Below the pieces are notes generated by a model. It saw nothing but the letters and a program-made list of their open reading frames with translations, was not told where the DNA came from and ran no database searches. From Scortum barcoo (Eukaryota; Chordata; Actinopteri; Centrarchiformes; Terapontidae): a stretch of 64,000 nucleotides of DNA. Position numbers and translations under genes: made by a program. Shown here in pieces: positions 1 through 14,098 of this stretch; position 1 is the stretch's first letter; the number at the start of each line of letters is the position of its first letter. The DNA lies in contig CM041533.1 of assembly GCA_023238725.1 (NCBI GenBank), forward strand, positions 26,012,068 to 26,076,067, written 5' to 3'.

Positions 1-3000
1 AAGTGGTATAGTGGTGATAACCAATCCCCTTTGTTTGTCAAATTGACTGCTTTCACAAACAGTGCTGCTCAAATAATTAGAGAAACAGCCTAACAAAAAG
101 AAAAAGGCTCAGCTTTGGGTAGTTAAGAAATCCTACCACCATGAGTGGAATTTCCATTGTGGATGTGGTGAATGTACCCGTAACTTCTTAAGTTTAATCC
201 CCTCCCTCACTTATATTGTCAGAGTTTTGAGTCAGTTACGAAAAGCTCGCATAACAGTATCCTCAATTTCATTTTACCAGTAACCTGTGCTCAAAGTGAA
301 ACCTGAGCAGCAGTTAGTCCTTCAGGGACTTTGTGAATACCTCTTCTTTAGCATAGACAGCGATTTCTCTCTGGTCATGCTGCTCTCACCAGCTGATCGG
401 TAGAGCTCTTCAGAGGCTGCACACAGCCTTACAGCAAGCTCTTCAGTCTGCACTATGGGAGGGGATTATATTCTCTTAGCAACATAAAGAAACCCAGCCA
501 TGTAATGAATATCCATGGTATTTATATTTTGAGTTACAGTACACTGTAGCTGATCATCAATAAAAGCCAACTTAGTATAGAGCCCCCTTTCTATGGAAAT
601 TGAAAGTTGCAGGCTGTTAAATCTCTGCTGTTATTGTGTCCAGCCTTTAGAAGAATGGCTAGAAAAAAAGTCTTTTTTTTTTTTTTTTTTTGGCTGGTGG
701 CAGGTGCCATGACATGTTTACTCAGTTAGTAAGCGATGGCTCATGAGGTCAGAACACATTTTACCAGCCTGACTTTCCTGTAGCCTTTGCACTGCGATTA
801 TTTTTCTAGTCAGATATCTGATTTTAAAGTAATCACAAGAACATTCCTGCATTGTCATCAGGGAGAAACTTGTATTTTGGAGGTGAATGACACCGACTAT
901 CAGGCTAGAAGGCTAGTATTGAGCAGGCACGTTGTTCCCTGTGTAGGGTGGATGGCACCTGATGCTGCAGTGCTCCTGTTGGACAGTTTAGTGTGGAAAG
1001 CCTGGTGTTGGGTGTCTGAGCTGGAGTGCTGGTGTTTGTTAGGGTGGCCATTTTGTCTCCTGTCATCATGTGTCGTGGATGGCAGCCCTGTTAGCAGAGA
1101 TGAGAAGTGGTGCCGCTGTTTATCTCCATCTCTTTCATCTCACCATATATCGCTCCACCTCCACCCCTCACCCACTCACTCCCTCTCTGCCCATGCATGT
1201 GCTCCCTCCTCTTCTTTCTCCTCTTCATTCTCACCATTTCCATCTCTCTCTTTCTCTCTCTCCATCTCTGCTTGCCTGTCTGTTTCCTCCCCTCCCCTCC
1301 CTCCCGTCCTCTCATTTCCAGCCAAAAGGTTAGTGGGGGTCTTTAGCACCGTGGTGACATTCAAAACTGAGTGTCATCACTGTCTCTCTCGCTCTCTCAT
1401 CCCTCCCTCTCACCTGTCTCTCCCTCTGCCCCCTCCTCCTCCTCCACACTCGCCTCCCACTTCCCCCCATCCTCCTCCTGCAGTGAGGGCCTTCTGGACG
1501 AAGTGCTGTGCCTAGAAGAGAGGCTGGCGTTAATACAGCTCTCAAGTGTTTGTGTGTGGGCTGTATGTGTTTTCTGTGTGCGTGATAGAGGAGACGGCCT
1601 GTCAAGTACATCTCTGACCCATATGTGTTCATGCCTTTTAATCTGTCCTTGACCTCTCCTGGTGTTGATGTGTTGAATATCCTGTTTTTTCTCTTCATCC
1701 TTCAGCTCTCACACACACACACACATATACACAAACACACTCCGTCTAACTCACTGCTGGGGAAACAAATAAGCAAAGCTAAAACCCCAGACTCTCCGCT
1801 GGATATATGTGGGAGTTTTGTGTCATCAGCTGCTGATGAATCCTGTCCTGAAAAGTGGCGCCACGAAAATCTTATCAACTTCCCGGCACGCTGTGGTTTA
1901 ATGACACTGTTGTGGCATCCACGCATCCTTCCACCTTTCATCATTTTCTATCTCTCTCCATGTCTCCTTGAGTGATTCGCACAGCTGATGAAAGGTTAAG
2001 TGCTGCTTGCTTGTGGAATCAGCATCCAGTTAGGGAGATGGATGCAAGTTCAGAGAGGGGGGAGATGTATAAAGAAGGAATATTGTTAACCACACGCAAG
2101 AAAAGGTGTATGAATCTCTAGAGGAGTCCTGTTAACATGTTCCCATCACACCACCTCTTCAGGGTTATTGGTAGCTAAATGCTGGTCATTAATTCTAGCA
2201 CTCAGGTGACCCAAAACGCCGGCAGCTGGATTTCCATCCTGCTGGCAAATGTTATTCAGCTGAACTGGATTCAAACCCTCAACGGAAGCATGTTTGATCC
2301 TGTAGAGCGCATTGACTGTAAAAAGGGATGTGTGTGTGTGTATCCCAGGGGAGAGGTTACCCCACAGCTTTAAAGGAAGGACTCTGGAAGTTAATTGGTT
2401 GTTAGCAGTCAGGCAGGCGGGGCAGGGAGGGGAAACAGCCAATCTCAAGGGACACTGTCCGGACCTGCCTGTCCCATTGGTCTAAAAGGGCATGTCCATA
2501 GCAGTGATTGATTAGGAAGGTGTGAGGGTAGCCTGCTCTGTACTGTGTGAGTGCTCGCTTTCCAGTTTGCTCTTGCATAAACGGATAGTTCATCATTGTG
2601 GGAAATTCATCATGAAAACCCTTTCTTTGGAAGCTCATATCTTATTCATTATTTGAATGAAACAATCTAGACTGAGAATCAGGAAAGTACAGCCTGTGAT
2701 GTTCTCGTTACTCAGAACTGTTTCCAAAGGTTCATCTTACTTTCTCTGCATGCCTATGACAAATCTCTCAACAGCCCAAAACCACTGGTGGTTTTTTGAA
2801 CAGGCCGAAGAGACTACCAGCTAGTAACAAATCTTGCAGTTTTTGAAACGTCTACCCCTTTGAAAGTTTGACAGGGGTTACAGGGGTTTCCCCAAAGCCT
2901 GTAACAGCGGCCGTGCACCACCGTGGTAACTAATTTGCATCAGTGAGCAACAATTTCCCCCCTCACCTGCAACACTTTGAGTTCTAATTTTCATTTAGGT

Positions 3001-5492
3001 TTACATTTAGGAACTTCTGAATACATGCCAGCACTTGAATATTTGTGTGAAAAAAGAGCGGTGAGAGAATGCGGAGGGATGTGATCTTTTTAAATGAGTA
3101 GCAACCATCTTTGGTGCTGTCAGCCGCAAGCCACACAGTCTGAGGGGAGACATGACAATGATTCGGCGCTGTGACACAAGTAGAAGCTGTAGTCCAAGTC
3201 ACAATATTGCAGCCAGTCTGAGAGACACACAGACGAGGGCTGTTATCCTGAACGGGTCAGTTTACATCACATGAGCTGAGGTGACTGTGGGTTGGACTTT
3301 AGAGACGTCTCATCAAAGAGTCCAGCATACAAAAACACTTCTCTAGTATGAATGAAGTTTGAGTAGATAGATCAAAAATGTATTCAGTTTTCCAGCCCTT
3401 GGAAAAAATGTCAGTGGAAAAGGAAATTGGACGTTAGTGACACCACCCTGCCTCAAGCTGTACATTTAAGACGTCCGCTTTATAAGATTAAAATAGTTCC
3501 GTTGACCTCACTACTTATAAAGGCCTGTCAGAAAGTGAGCCTGTATGTCTCGCTCATCTTTCATGATTTGTGATTAAATATGTTTTCCGACCACATATCT
3601 AGTGACTCTCAAGTAGACGAGTGGAGCAGAAAAGTCGGTTTATCACAGGGAAACACATCACAGCTTTTAATGGCACTAAATCCTTTCCCTCAATCATGTT
3701 ACTGCTCACGAGTTCAGGGGGAGAACCTTGAGTGGTTTGTGATGCTGTGACGCCTCTGTGTAGCAGTTTGACTAAAGTTAAAATGGTTTCTACCAGTTCT
3801 TGTTTTCGTAAAGATCACTTTTAAGTCAGATGTGGTGTTAAAGTGAAAGCTTTTTAAGATGGTCAACAGTGGCGCTGCTGTTTGAGCACATCAGAGAGAG
3901 CTTCACACTTTTCAATGGGGGCCACTCACCTCACCTTTACCATGACTCAACCATGTCTTGGTAGCCTTCATAATAAGAGTTGAAGCCAAAAAAAAAAGCG
4001 AAAAAAGATGAATTGTAACTGAACCCTCTTCAAAACAAACAAACTCAAATAGTGTTTAACAGCCAGCATGGCACAATATAAGGAGATTTTCCATGTTGGT
4101 GTGCCAAAATATAAGTTTGACTACATTTGACCTTGAATCTCAGGATTCAGACCAAATTTCAAAGGGTTACCATCAGCTTTTGTTTATTTATTTTTTTTAA
4201 TTAACACAAAATCCTTTCCATATCATACTTCGCTGCATTTTCTAATCCCCTCCTTACTGCCAATGTCATTATCACATATACACCTACATCCCTCACTGCT
4301 GTATGGAGTTTAATACACTCACAGATGCAGGTGACTTTCAGAGACAAGACTTGCAGCCCCAATAACAGGTTCTTTAGCTCAGTGAGCACACGCATACACA
4401 CAGACGCACACATTTTCTCCACCAGCAGGTTCCTCGGCCACCCCCTGTGGCCTACTTCGCTCTCTCTCCTCCTCTCCAGTGCCTGTCTCTCGGCCTCTGT
4501 GTCCTCTGGGATCAAACTGGGAGCCGGCCAGTGGTTTTTCCTACCACATGGTAAAGGCAGGGAACAGATTGGATAAACACAGCCCTTTCCTGCTGACCCC
4601 CCCCACCCCTCCACACCTCTGAAACACACACGCACACTCTGACATGCACGCTGCGTGCATTGCACACTGTCCATTAACGAAGCAGCCGTGCGTAAAATAA
4701 CCAGATTTTCTCTAGCTTCACTGCTTCTCTCTTTCTTCTCTCGCTTTCTTGATCCCCCCCCCGCCCTTCTCTCTTCCTTCCTTCCGGGCCTCAAATCCCA
4801 GCCCCAAACACACGGCACTGCATCCCCTCACTTGAGTGTAATTACACACACAGCTAGCCAGCTCCTGCGTGCTGTCCTCCATTTGGGAACAAAGGTATAA
4901 ATTATATGGGCTTAGATCCTTGTGGTAATGGGAGGTGGGTGGGTGCACACATGTTCTCCAGAGGAAGAGGGAGATCACTCACTTCTTCAGGTGTCTAGTT
5001 AGGTTGTGCCCGCTAAGCTTTTGGTGTAGTTTGTTTCTTTGGCTGTGTTTTGTTTGTCTGTGCCTGCTTGCCTGTCTGTCTGTCTGGCTCAGTGGAAAAA
5101 TGGTGTTGTTGACATGGCAGAGATTTCCTGTAGTAAAGCCTGGAGGCTACAGACAGTTTAGCTGCCAAACTTTCAACAGCACAGACAGGACTGCGTTGAG
5201 CTGCTGTTTGCTAATCTCTCTTCCTTCACCCCACCCTAACACTGCATATAGCGAGTGTGTTGGAGTCGTTGAGTCAAGTATCACTCGTCAAATTAGTGAG
5301 GACAAATAAAATCAGAAATTTACCTTATTTTGCATCAAGCTTAGTAGTTAAAACTCACAGCTACGGCTGATTTTCATTATATGCATCCATTAGAAAGGAA
5401 AAAGAACATTTTGGGGTTGGGCCCTAATGACAGTGTTTTCATTCGAGTTCCTATTTGTTTCTTCTGAATGGAGGTCCACCTCTAAAGCGCTA

Positions 5493-5540
<48 letters not shown>

Positions 5541-8500
5541 CCACAGGCTGCCAGAAAGGACATTCAGTTGCAATAACTTGGCAGTGATATTCTGTGGTTT
5601 CGGCTTGACTGAACGGATGGCCTCAAAAATTGTGGTTTGACAGAGCTGCTCAGTCGGTGTGAGTTTCTGAGCCTAGCTGGTAAGCGCCGGTTTATTTATC
5701 AAGTCGGCTAAAACTATTATGTGTTTGGAGCCGCTCTGTGATTACTTATGGTTTCAGGTGAGGTGGAACTTGTGGAGGTGTTAATTATATTGTTGGACTC
5801 ACAGGCTCATGTGCACACCTCCAGCTGTGACAGTCAAACCCTTTTCGTATTTCTCCTCACTTTGTTTAAACTGCATAATAAAACTGTCAGCCATTTCAAG
5901 GTCAAAGTCCTGAGACAGTATTTCCAGTTTTATTTTGGGACATGCATGCTTAGCATTGCAACACACAAGAAAAGGAAAGGCCTTGTCCCTCCCACCCTGA
6001 AGTTTTCTTCAGGGTTGATGAAGATTATTAGTAATGAAAGATAACCGATGTACATAAGCAGTAAAAATGAAAAGCTTAGTGTGAAATCTTAGCATAAAAC
6101 AAACTCAAACACAGTTTGACACACAATTTGTTTGAGCTTATGTTAAATGATAAGTGAAGTTAACGGAAAATCCATTCCTATTCAAATTTCATTAAATTAA
6201 CCAAAAGGCTTTTAGCCTTTTAACTTGACTTGTACTACTTTATTACTAATGACTACTCAGCTGAATATGTTCAATAGAGGACACTGTTCAGCTCTGGTAG
6301 TGCCCACCATCAGTCCATGTATGTATTAATACTGATCTTATATGCAGTTCGGCTAAAGACTTAAATTAACTTATTGACATTCGCCAGTGCACAGAAAACC
6401 GCCAGGGATTGCAACAACCTTTATGTTCACATCACCTCACGATCTGATCTGCAGCTGCTCTATTCGCAAAAACAAAAGTAACTTTGTCAGTTTAGGAACA
6501 TTTTAGTTTTAAACCAATTTAGAGGAGGCAATATGCAAAAAGAGTCCTTCATGATTACACACCCCCTGAGCTGAAGAAAGAGTTAGCAGTGCTGTGTGGA
6601 GTCATTCATGAGTACAAACTCATACTGAGCTGTGACCGTGCCAAACTTCCAAACTAAGTTGGAAACGCGTGGTTCTGTACAGCTACATGCACTAATATCA
6701 TATACCGCGATGATGAGCCACTCTTAATGTCTGCACTGGGGAAATTCCTTCCTCCTCCAACCCGACAACCCCAGTTTCAGTTAACATGGTCCAACCGCTT
6801 GGTACTCACTTGATGGTCTTTGTTATGAAATTAAGAAAGTAATTAATTATTTCAGTTTGACATGGTTTAGTCTCTTTAGTTACATGTGAAGGATTGTCAT
6901 TTTAGGAATATTTTTTTACTGTAAATGATGTAGACACAATGTAAGTTTTATTAAAAGATAATTGCACGAATGACTAATATGTTCTTTGATTGTTACTCAG
7001 CATCAAGCGCAATGATGTACTTGGAATCGCGTCTTTGAAAGTGGCATAGGTGAACCACTAATGATGGAGAGGAGGAATGGCTCTCTCACAGGGGTGTTCA
7101 TGTTTTATGGAGTCATCATCTGTCTTCAAACTGACCCCTGTTGCTAAGAGCTTGTGCGTTTACTGCCACCTCTGAAAACACTGATAAGCATCAGTGTGGT
7201 CTTGTGAAACCACATAAGTGAACACAACTTCTCAGTTGGTTTACTATATTCTTTTCTTGTTTATGACTGAAGCCCAAGTACACATAATCAAGTAACGTAT
7301 GGTTTTCCAACAAAGAGAATAAAACCTAGAAAATCATCACATTGAATTCATAGCTTTTTTTGCTTAAATTATTTCAACTGTCAATCAATTGCATGATTAG
7401 TTGCAGAAATTTGTTTCAGCTGTAATGTTTGAGTTCAGTCTCTACTTGCATGTGTCCTTCTGTTGTGGTGCTTCACTAAAACTGTCAATTAAAACACTGT
7501 CTGTAGCTAAGCATCCTCATTGACTGTATTTCCTTACAAAATGAGGGATTACAACAACAGGTGAAGATACCATAAATTTGACTCTTGATTCACAAGATTG
7601 AGTCTGAGTGCAAACCAAATGACCATGATGTTTAGATGTTCACACTGATGAGGCTGTGCTGGTGTGTTGCTACAGGTAACAGTGACAAAATGAAGTATGA
7701 GCCACGGAGACCAGAGTGAAGGCTTATCAAATGCCTGGACACTGCACGGCAGTTTTATGTTCCTTTTTTGAGGCAGTTTTTTCCATCTTGAACAGTGAAG
7801 TCATAAATGGTTTGTGAAGGAAAGTTTGACTGGTCAGAGCTTTACATTCGCAGGTGACGGTGGACAGCACACACTATGACAAAAGGCAAAAGGAGCCGGA
7901 ATTGTCTTTTGGTGCTAGACCAGTTTACAGGATAGATGTATGGATATGTTCCTACCTCCTCTGGAGTTCTGACTGTGTGTGTTATGGCCGGGGGAGGGGA
8001 GTGGGCTAAATGCCTCATCCTTTGATGAGATTTGGCATCTAAAGCGGCACACTGACCGTTCACCTAATTCCCTCTATAGTGACAGCTGGGCCAAGACGTC
8101 AAACCATGCACATGCAGGCCTGTGTGTGTTGTGAGAAAGAGACGAGTGCTACAGCTCGGGTTGAAATGGCAGAGGAAGTGGTACAGAACGTTTAAGAAAA
8201 CAAAGCAGAGAAGAGCAGAGGGCCCGTCTTTTCCATGACTGTCAGACTCGAGGAAGTCTCACTTAGGAAAAGAGGGATGGAGTGGAAATGTGTCCAGCTC
8301 TGTCCAGAGGGCAGACGAGTGTTATCATATAGGCTGACTTCTAACAGCCACACAAAATAGCAGGAGGACGAGTGGAAGAAACAATCCCTTGCCTTCCTAC
8401 TTTTAACTGGACCTGCTATCTGAAGAAAGCTGCGGCTGGCTGCACACACACACACACACACACACAGCAACCAACAGTAATAGTATTTGTACAGCTATGT

Positions 8501-11500
8501 TCATTCTGTATTGTTGGATTTACGGTCTAATGTAGTGTGCGTCTGTCTTAGCTGACAGGAAATCAGACTTCTTAGTAGTTTGCTACAAAGGATGTGAAAT
8601 TACACTCAATTACCTGCCACACACTTAAACACACACGCTCACATGCAACTTTTTTCCCTTCCTGTAGTGATTTGAAATGCATAGGAAGTGATGTAACTCA
8701 ACAGTGTTGTTGCATACACTATGATTTAGTAGCCAAGCACAAGTTCTGTATTGGCAGCAACTGCTTTGACTGTGTGGAGGCACTTGGTGTGTGTTGGCCT
8801 GTGGCACCGCAAGGTTGAATGAGTTCTGTAGAGACAAAATGATAATGAGAAGAGTGGCTGCAGAGTTGCTGGTTCCAGCATCAGATATGAGGATTTTCCA
8901 CTTTTCGCTATTTTTAAGTCACTGTAAATAATGTCTGTGTGAATTTTCAGCAAAAATGGGACATTGAGACAGTCATTTTTCATTGTTTTCTTTGTGTTAA
9001 ACCTCATGGTTAATTAAAAAAGAGTAAAAAATAAGTTGTTTGAGGGATTAAAGAGAACAAGAAGTGCGGGACATGCTTTTAAAAAACATGCTTTATGTCT
9101 CAAGTGTAGCTATGTTTCACAAAAAAAGCAGGAATGATCAAATGATCCTTTTTGTGTGTTCTTACTCCTTTACATACAAACCTTACAGATGGAAACTAAT
9201 CTTATCCATAGTCAAACAGGAGTTTCTGAATTCTACAACTCTCAAACGCATCAGGTCAAAAGTGACGTCAAGGGGAACGTGAAGTGGAGATGAGACAAAC
9301 TATCTGATTCAAGTTTTATGCCAAGGCCAATATTTTCTCCACTTCTTATTTTATCTGTATATATGTATATCAGGGTAGCCTTATACCTGAACTATTTGTG
9401 ATGGCCAGTATAAACCTTTTGTGTACAGTGAATCACAGGTTTCACCCAGAATTGTTATACTAGTACTGTTTTTTTTTTTCTCAGTTGTGAAGACATAAAG
9501 GTTGTCACCATAATACAAAGCTTTTTTTTCTCCACAATGCTGCTGTTCTGTCTCTTATTCACGCAACCTGGTAAAACAAGGTTTTGCCCCTGACCCCTCT
9601 GACTCTGCAGTTAGTCACGTGGTCTAACATTTGTGTCGTTTGTGCGACTTGTAGAAACATTTAGAAAACTGAGAGTGCTGGATTTAATGTGTTTAAATTG
9701 AACAGAGAATCCCAGCTCAAACACACAGCTGTTCCTGAGTAGCTGTGTTGCCTCTCTCAGGATAACAAAGAAGTGTATAGATGAGTGTAATGTGTTCGTG
9801 CCTTGCCTGCTGCTGATCATAATCGAGTGAAAAGTTGAGCAGCACCTGTCTCCCAGTCTTTGTGAGGGCGACTTGTTGATGGTTCAGAGAGACATGGAGG
9901 AAAGGGCTTGTTAACGGCTATTTACACAACAAGAGTGGATGCTCCCATCAGGCATTGTTGAGGCTCCCAGCAGAAGACCCTAAGGCCTGAAGGAAGGCTG
10001 TTTTACTATAGAGCTGTGTCATGCTAATGGTGCCTGTTGGCTTAATACTGACTGACTGGGTGTTCTTTATTGAGCGGTAGTTTGATGATAAAGAAAAGGT
10101 TGTTTTTTTTGCTGTTTTTGTTTTTTTAATACACCTCGCTACAGAAAATTTTGGCTTCTATTGGACTTTGTTACTAGAAAGGTTAACTTACTCACAGTCC
10201 TTTGAGACTGCTCTGAATTGATTTAGGAGCTTAAAATATCTGTTTATCTTAAATTTTCTGTAATCTTTGCAAATTGTGCGAAGTGTGCTATGTTGTTGTA
10301 TACCCTCACAAGTTTTCTTTAAAATTTTGGATTACTTAAGAGAGCAAGGTAGATTTGAAAACTAAAGCTTTCAGTTTCTGGAGGTAGCAGATGGTGGAAA
10401 GAATGAAAAGCCGGTACACAAATGAGTTCCAACATTTTTATCCTGTTGAGAAAAACTGAAGACAACACATCTGCCTTGTGACAGGAAGCAGGAAGGTTTA
10501 TGTGAAGTAAGGTCATAATTTTGACAAAGGCTTACAGTGCTGAGACATTATCAAACAGAATCTACCTATTTTTTTTGTTACTGTTAATGAACGAAATGAT
10601 CAAATGTTTTACCCCAATACTTGCCGGGGTCTGTAATGAACCAATAAGTGGATGAGGGAAAATTAGTGGGAGGGAGGAGTGTGAAGGAGGAAAGAAATTA
10701 GATGAAGGGGGAGGGAAACTCAGTAGCAGTCAAAGTTGGCTTGGGTGTTTTTGCAGTGCATAGAAGCAACAAACAAACCTCAACCACCTCCTCCCTTTCC
10801 CTGTCTCTGATATGGCCCACACACACTCGTTCATGCATACTTAGATCCACCTACCTTCACCCTCTCACTTGTGCAGACTGGGGTGTTGTGTTGGCCACCC
10901 TGTCCCTCTGATGTTTATTATGCTCACACACTCTAGAGTTGTCTGATTTTGCACACATTACAAAAGATGATTTCTTTTCCTTTTAATACCCTGGGAGATC
11001 AACAGTTGCACACAGGGGCTAAAAATGTAGCAGGTGGCTCATTCCCTTGTCTTCACACATCTGCCAGGACTGACTGACTGGTTAGTTAGCCAGCTGACTG
11101 GCTTTCTGACCGAGTGGCTAACCACTGACTGGTGTAGAGAAAAGCTCTCTGGCCTGTTGTCTGGCTGATTTCTGGTTGGCTGGATGGCAGCTGTTGCTGT
11201 TCAAACAGAGTTGCATCTGCTTGGCCCTTTGTTCTAACACACTCAATGACTCTGAGTGTGTGTTGAAAAAGAAAGAAGTTCTTTTGTTTGGTAGTAAAAT
11301 GGAGGTGGGGGAGGGTTTGGGGGCCAGTGCTAATGTGAAGTGAGTGTGTGTGTGTTTCAGTGCTATGTGAAGGGTTTTTTCAATGGGTGAATTTTTTTCT
11401 GGGGTGGTTACAATTGATTAACTTGCATTTTTTGCAGGTTAATCAGTTGCACCTCTGCTCAGCAGTTAATAAGGCTGCTCATAAATGTTCAAACAAATTA

Positions 11501-12512
11501 GTTTGAATGATGCACCATCAAAAGTGGGCTGAGTGCTTAAGGGAAACAATATACTTTTGATTTTCCTTGCTAATATTGCCAAAAATATGCCAGTTTCCTT
11601 TCAAGGCCTTTACTGGGGTTCTGTGTGGTTAAACTTTCTCTTGGTTATTTCTAAACATAACCGTCATCTGTAAGTCCAAACCACGATTAGACATGACAGT
11701 TTTTGTTTTTGTAGCAGAGATCCTCGTAGGGTTTTAACCAGTTTATTGAAGGAAACACAAATTCAGATTAACTTAAGTACCTGTTGCATAGTTGCTTAAT
11801 TGGTGACATAAATGAAAAACTTACTTAATTTTTAGATAGAACCATAGAAAATAGTGTACTATGGCCACATAGTCCATATAGTGTGATGTTAAACTGCTCT
11901 TGGGTCACATCTCATCACATCAGTATCATGGGGTTGGTATTTTAATGATTACCCCTTTTTATGTTGATACAATTTACTTTGAGCTGCTATTTTTTTCTTT
12001 AGTTTACCATTACCTACCTGAATGAAAACACAATATCATCATATGAACATCACCACTGATACTGCTGAGGTTCATCTACTTTCATGTTGGTCCATGTACA
12101 TAGAACAAGAGTTGTACTTAAGAGAGGCACTGTGCATGTTTTTGCTCAAACAATATGCCAGTGAGCACACTTGCATTTTATATTTTCAATAGTAAAACTT
12201 TTGTAACAGGTTTACAGCAATTATTTCATCAAATCTCTATTCACAAAAGAATGCTTAAAGACAAAATGCTGTCAAATTAACTGTGATGCCTACATGCTTG
12301 AACTTGGTGCAAAAGTTTTGTAACAAATGAACAGATCTCAATGTTCTGATGCACAGTTAAGGAGCTTTCTTGCTCCATTCAACACAACTATTCATTTGGA
12401 GCACATAGCAGCCTTTTGGTCTGATGTGTACCTGTTCTAATTCCAGTGTTTTCTTTCTTGCCCTCCTCCTCCTCTGTTCTGTATCCTCTCCTCCCTCTGT
12501 CTGTCTCTCCAG
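1..12512. other. Upstream non-coding region, probably chd7 intron 1 or 5' flank
   Basis: No exon, RNA gene or intact mobile element is recognisable. Open frames here are short or low-complexity and none resembles a known protein. The region holds a T19 run (673-691), a pyrimidine-rich stretch at about 1110-1460, a (GT)21 run (5495-5536), a CA run (8443-8466) and a degenerate GACTGGCT-type repeat (11065-11190). In human CHD7 the first exon is non-coding and lies far upstream, so most of this is probably intron 1. I see no CpG-rich promoter. Scattered non-repetitive stretches could be regulatory, but nothing specific supports one. Confidence 0.6.
5495..5536. repeat. (GT)21 microsatellite
   Basis: Uninterrupted GT dinucleotide run of 42 bp in the upstream non-coding region. 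Confidence 0.97.
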
Positions 12513-12633
12513 GAACCTTGATGAGGACCATGGAGTAGCAAGCTTCAAATTAGCAGTTAGCTGATTAGCTCCTCACTGCACAACACACCTCCCTCCATCC
12601 AGTCCACTCCATCTGTGGGCCCACCACCCAGCC
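12513..12633 (+). other. chd7: chd7 5' UTR part of the first coding exon
   Basis: A pyrimidine-rich acceptor (ctctgtctgtctctccag) ends at 12512, so the exon that carries the start codon probably opens at 12513. The 121 nt of leader before the ATG contain a very short upstream ORF (12521-12538). The main ATG at 12634 has a good context, GCC before it and G at +4. The acceptor position is an inference from sequence; an unspliced leader cannot be excluded. Confidence 0.7.
12521..12538 (+). promoter_or_regulatory. Short upstream ORF in chd7 leader (MRTME, nested ME)
   Basis: Reading from 12521 gives ATG AGG ACC ATG GAG TAG. The first ATG has a weak context, but the second, at 12530, sits in ACCATGG, a perfect Kozak core, and is followed after one codon by TAG. 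The stop lies 95 nt before the chd7 start, so reinitiation is possible. Such a minimal uORF would be expected to lower translation if the leader is used; that effect is inferred. Confidence 0.6.
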
Positions 12634-14098
12634 ATGGCGGACCCAGGGATGTTGAGTTTATTTGGGGACGATGCAGGGCTGTTCTCAGATGGATTAGATG
12701 GTTTAGGAGACTGCTTTCCTCAGCAGCCTACCCCTGCCCAGTCCAACCCTCTAGCCCAGCAGACTAATCCCACTCTGAATCATGAGCACCAGGGAAACCG
12801 GGGTTACCACCAAGGGATGATCCACGGCGCTGGGTCCGGCCCAGGGCAACCTAAATTAGGACAAATGTACGACCATGGCCCCTACACAGGCTACGATCAA
12901 CCTGGTGCCCCTGGAGGACGAATAATGGCCCAGAATGGTCCCAGCCAGGGGCCGCCAAACGTGAACACATCTATGAATGGCATGGCTTCCCACTACCATA
13001 ATAACCCAGCTAATGCTAGCAACCCCCACCATGGGTACCCGGGTGATGCTGGTGGAGGAGCAGGTGGGGGTGGTGTTTGGGGGCAGCAGCAGCCTCAGCA
13101 GAGCAGATCAGCTTATCAGCAACCTCCGACACAACCAGGCGGCGGCCCCAACCAGTTGGGAGGCTACCAGATGTCTCAAGCCAACTATGGTGGGATGCAA
13201 GGCCCACCTACACCTAATGCAGCTCGCATGAATCAACACTACCCTCCACAGAGCATGGCACCCCCTCCTGCTCAGGACCCATCTCACTACCTGGGACATG
13301 TTGGAATGGGGGGGCCCCAGATGAGACAGCCCCAGCCACAACCGCAGGCTTATCCCAACATGGGCCACACACCCCGATACCCACACTCCCCCTCCCGTCA
13401 GCCTCCACACCCCCACTCGCACCAACAGGGAATGGGGGGGTTTGGGGGTGGCCAGTACTCTGGCTATCAGGCACAGTATGGAGCCATGGGACCTGGGATG
13501 GGCCAGGGTGCTAATGCTAATGTCAGTGCTAACACCAGCCAGACCATGGGACCAGGTCAGCTTGGCCAGAGGTTCAACCAGGGATCAGGCCCAGCAGCTG
13601 GGCAACAGGGGCAGCGATACCCACCTGGACCACCACACCAACCTCAGCCCCATCAAACCCATTCTGCCCCAATGCAGCAGCAGGCAGGGCAGCAGGGGCA
13701 GCCTATGCACCCCCTGAACCACCCACAGAATCTGTCCCAGCCCCAAAACCAGCCCCAGTCCCACCTTGTCCCCCCAGCTCAGGGATCCTACCCCTCCCCC
13801 TCATCCATGTCCCCCATGCGGGTTTTGGGAACCCCAACACCACCTCCACAGCAAGGCAGACCCTCTAGTGCAGGACTAGCTGGACCGCCAGAGGTTGCAG
13901 GCTACACAGCCATGCAGTCTCCACCCAATGCTATGGCCCATCCACAGAGAACTCCCCAAACCCCTCTGTCTGCCCCACACCCCCAACACCAGCAGTCTCA
14001 CAACGTGCCCCCCAGTGCAGGGCAGATGTATCCCAGCATGGGGCCACAGCGTGGTCCACAAATGGGTCCAAATAGGCCTCAGCTCCAGCAACAACAAG
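12634..14098 (+). CDS. chd7: chd7 coding exon 1 (N-terminal Q/P/G-rich region)
   Basis: Encodes residues 1-488 and one base of the next codon. It opens MADPGMLSLFGDDAGLFSDG, the conserved CHD7 N-terminus, and continues as low-complexity Gln/Pro/Gly/His/Met-rich sequence with no folded domain. The stretch GSYPSPSSMSPMRVLGTPTP matches the human CHD7 motif around SPPPMSPM. The donor is AAG^GTGCGC at 14099; without splicing, frame is closed by a stop at 14146-14148 after a short unrelated tail. Confidence 0.93.

Noticed and set aside
787..1515. 242-codon open frame on the plus strand
   Set aside because: Mostly Ser/Pro/Leu from a pyrimidine-rich low-complexity tract; several frames on both strands are open here, as expected for CT-rich DNA.
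4201..4818. 205-codon open frame on the minus strand
   Set aside because: Composition is irregular, it lies in CT-rich and CA-rich DNA, contains no recognisable domain, has no splice or promoter context, and an overlapping plus-strand frame is equally open. Chance frame.
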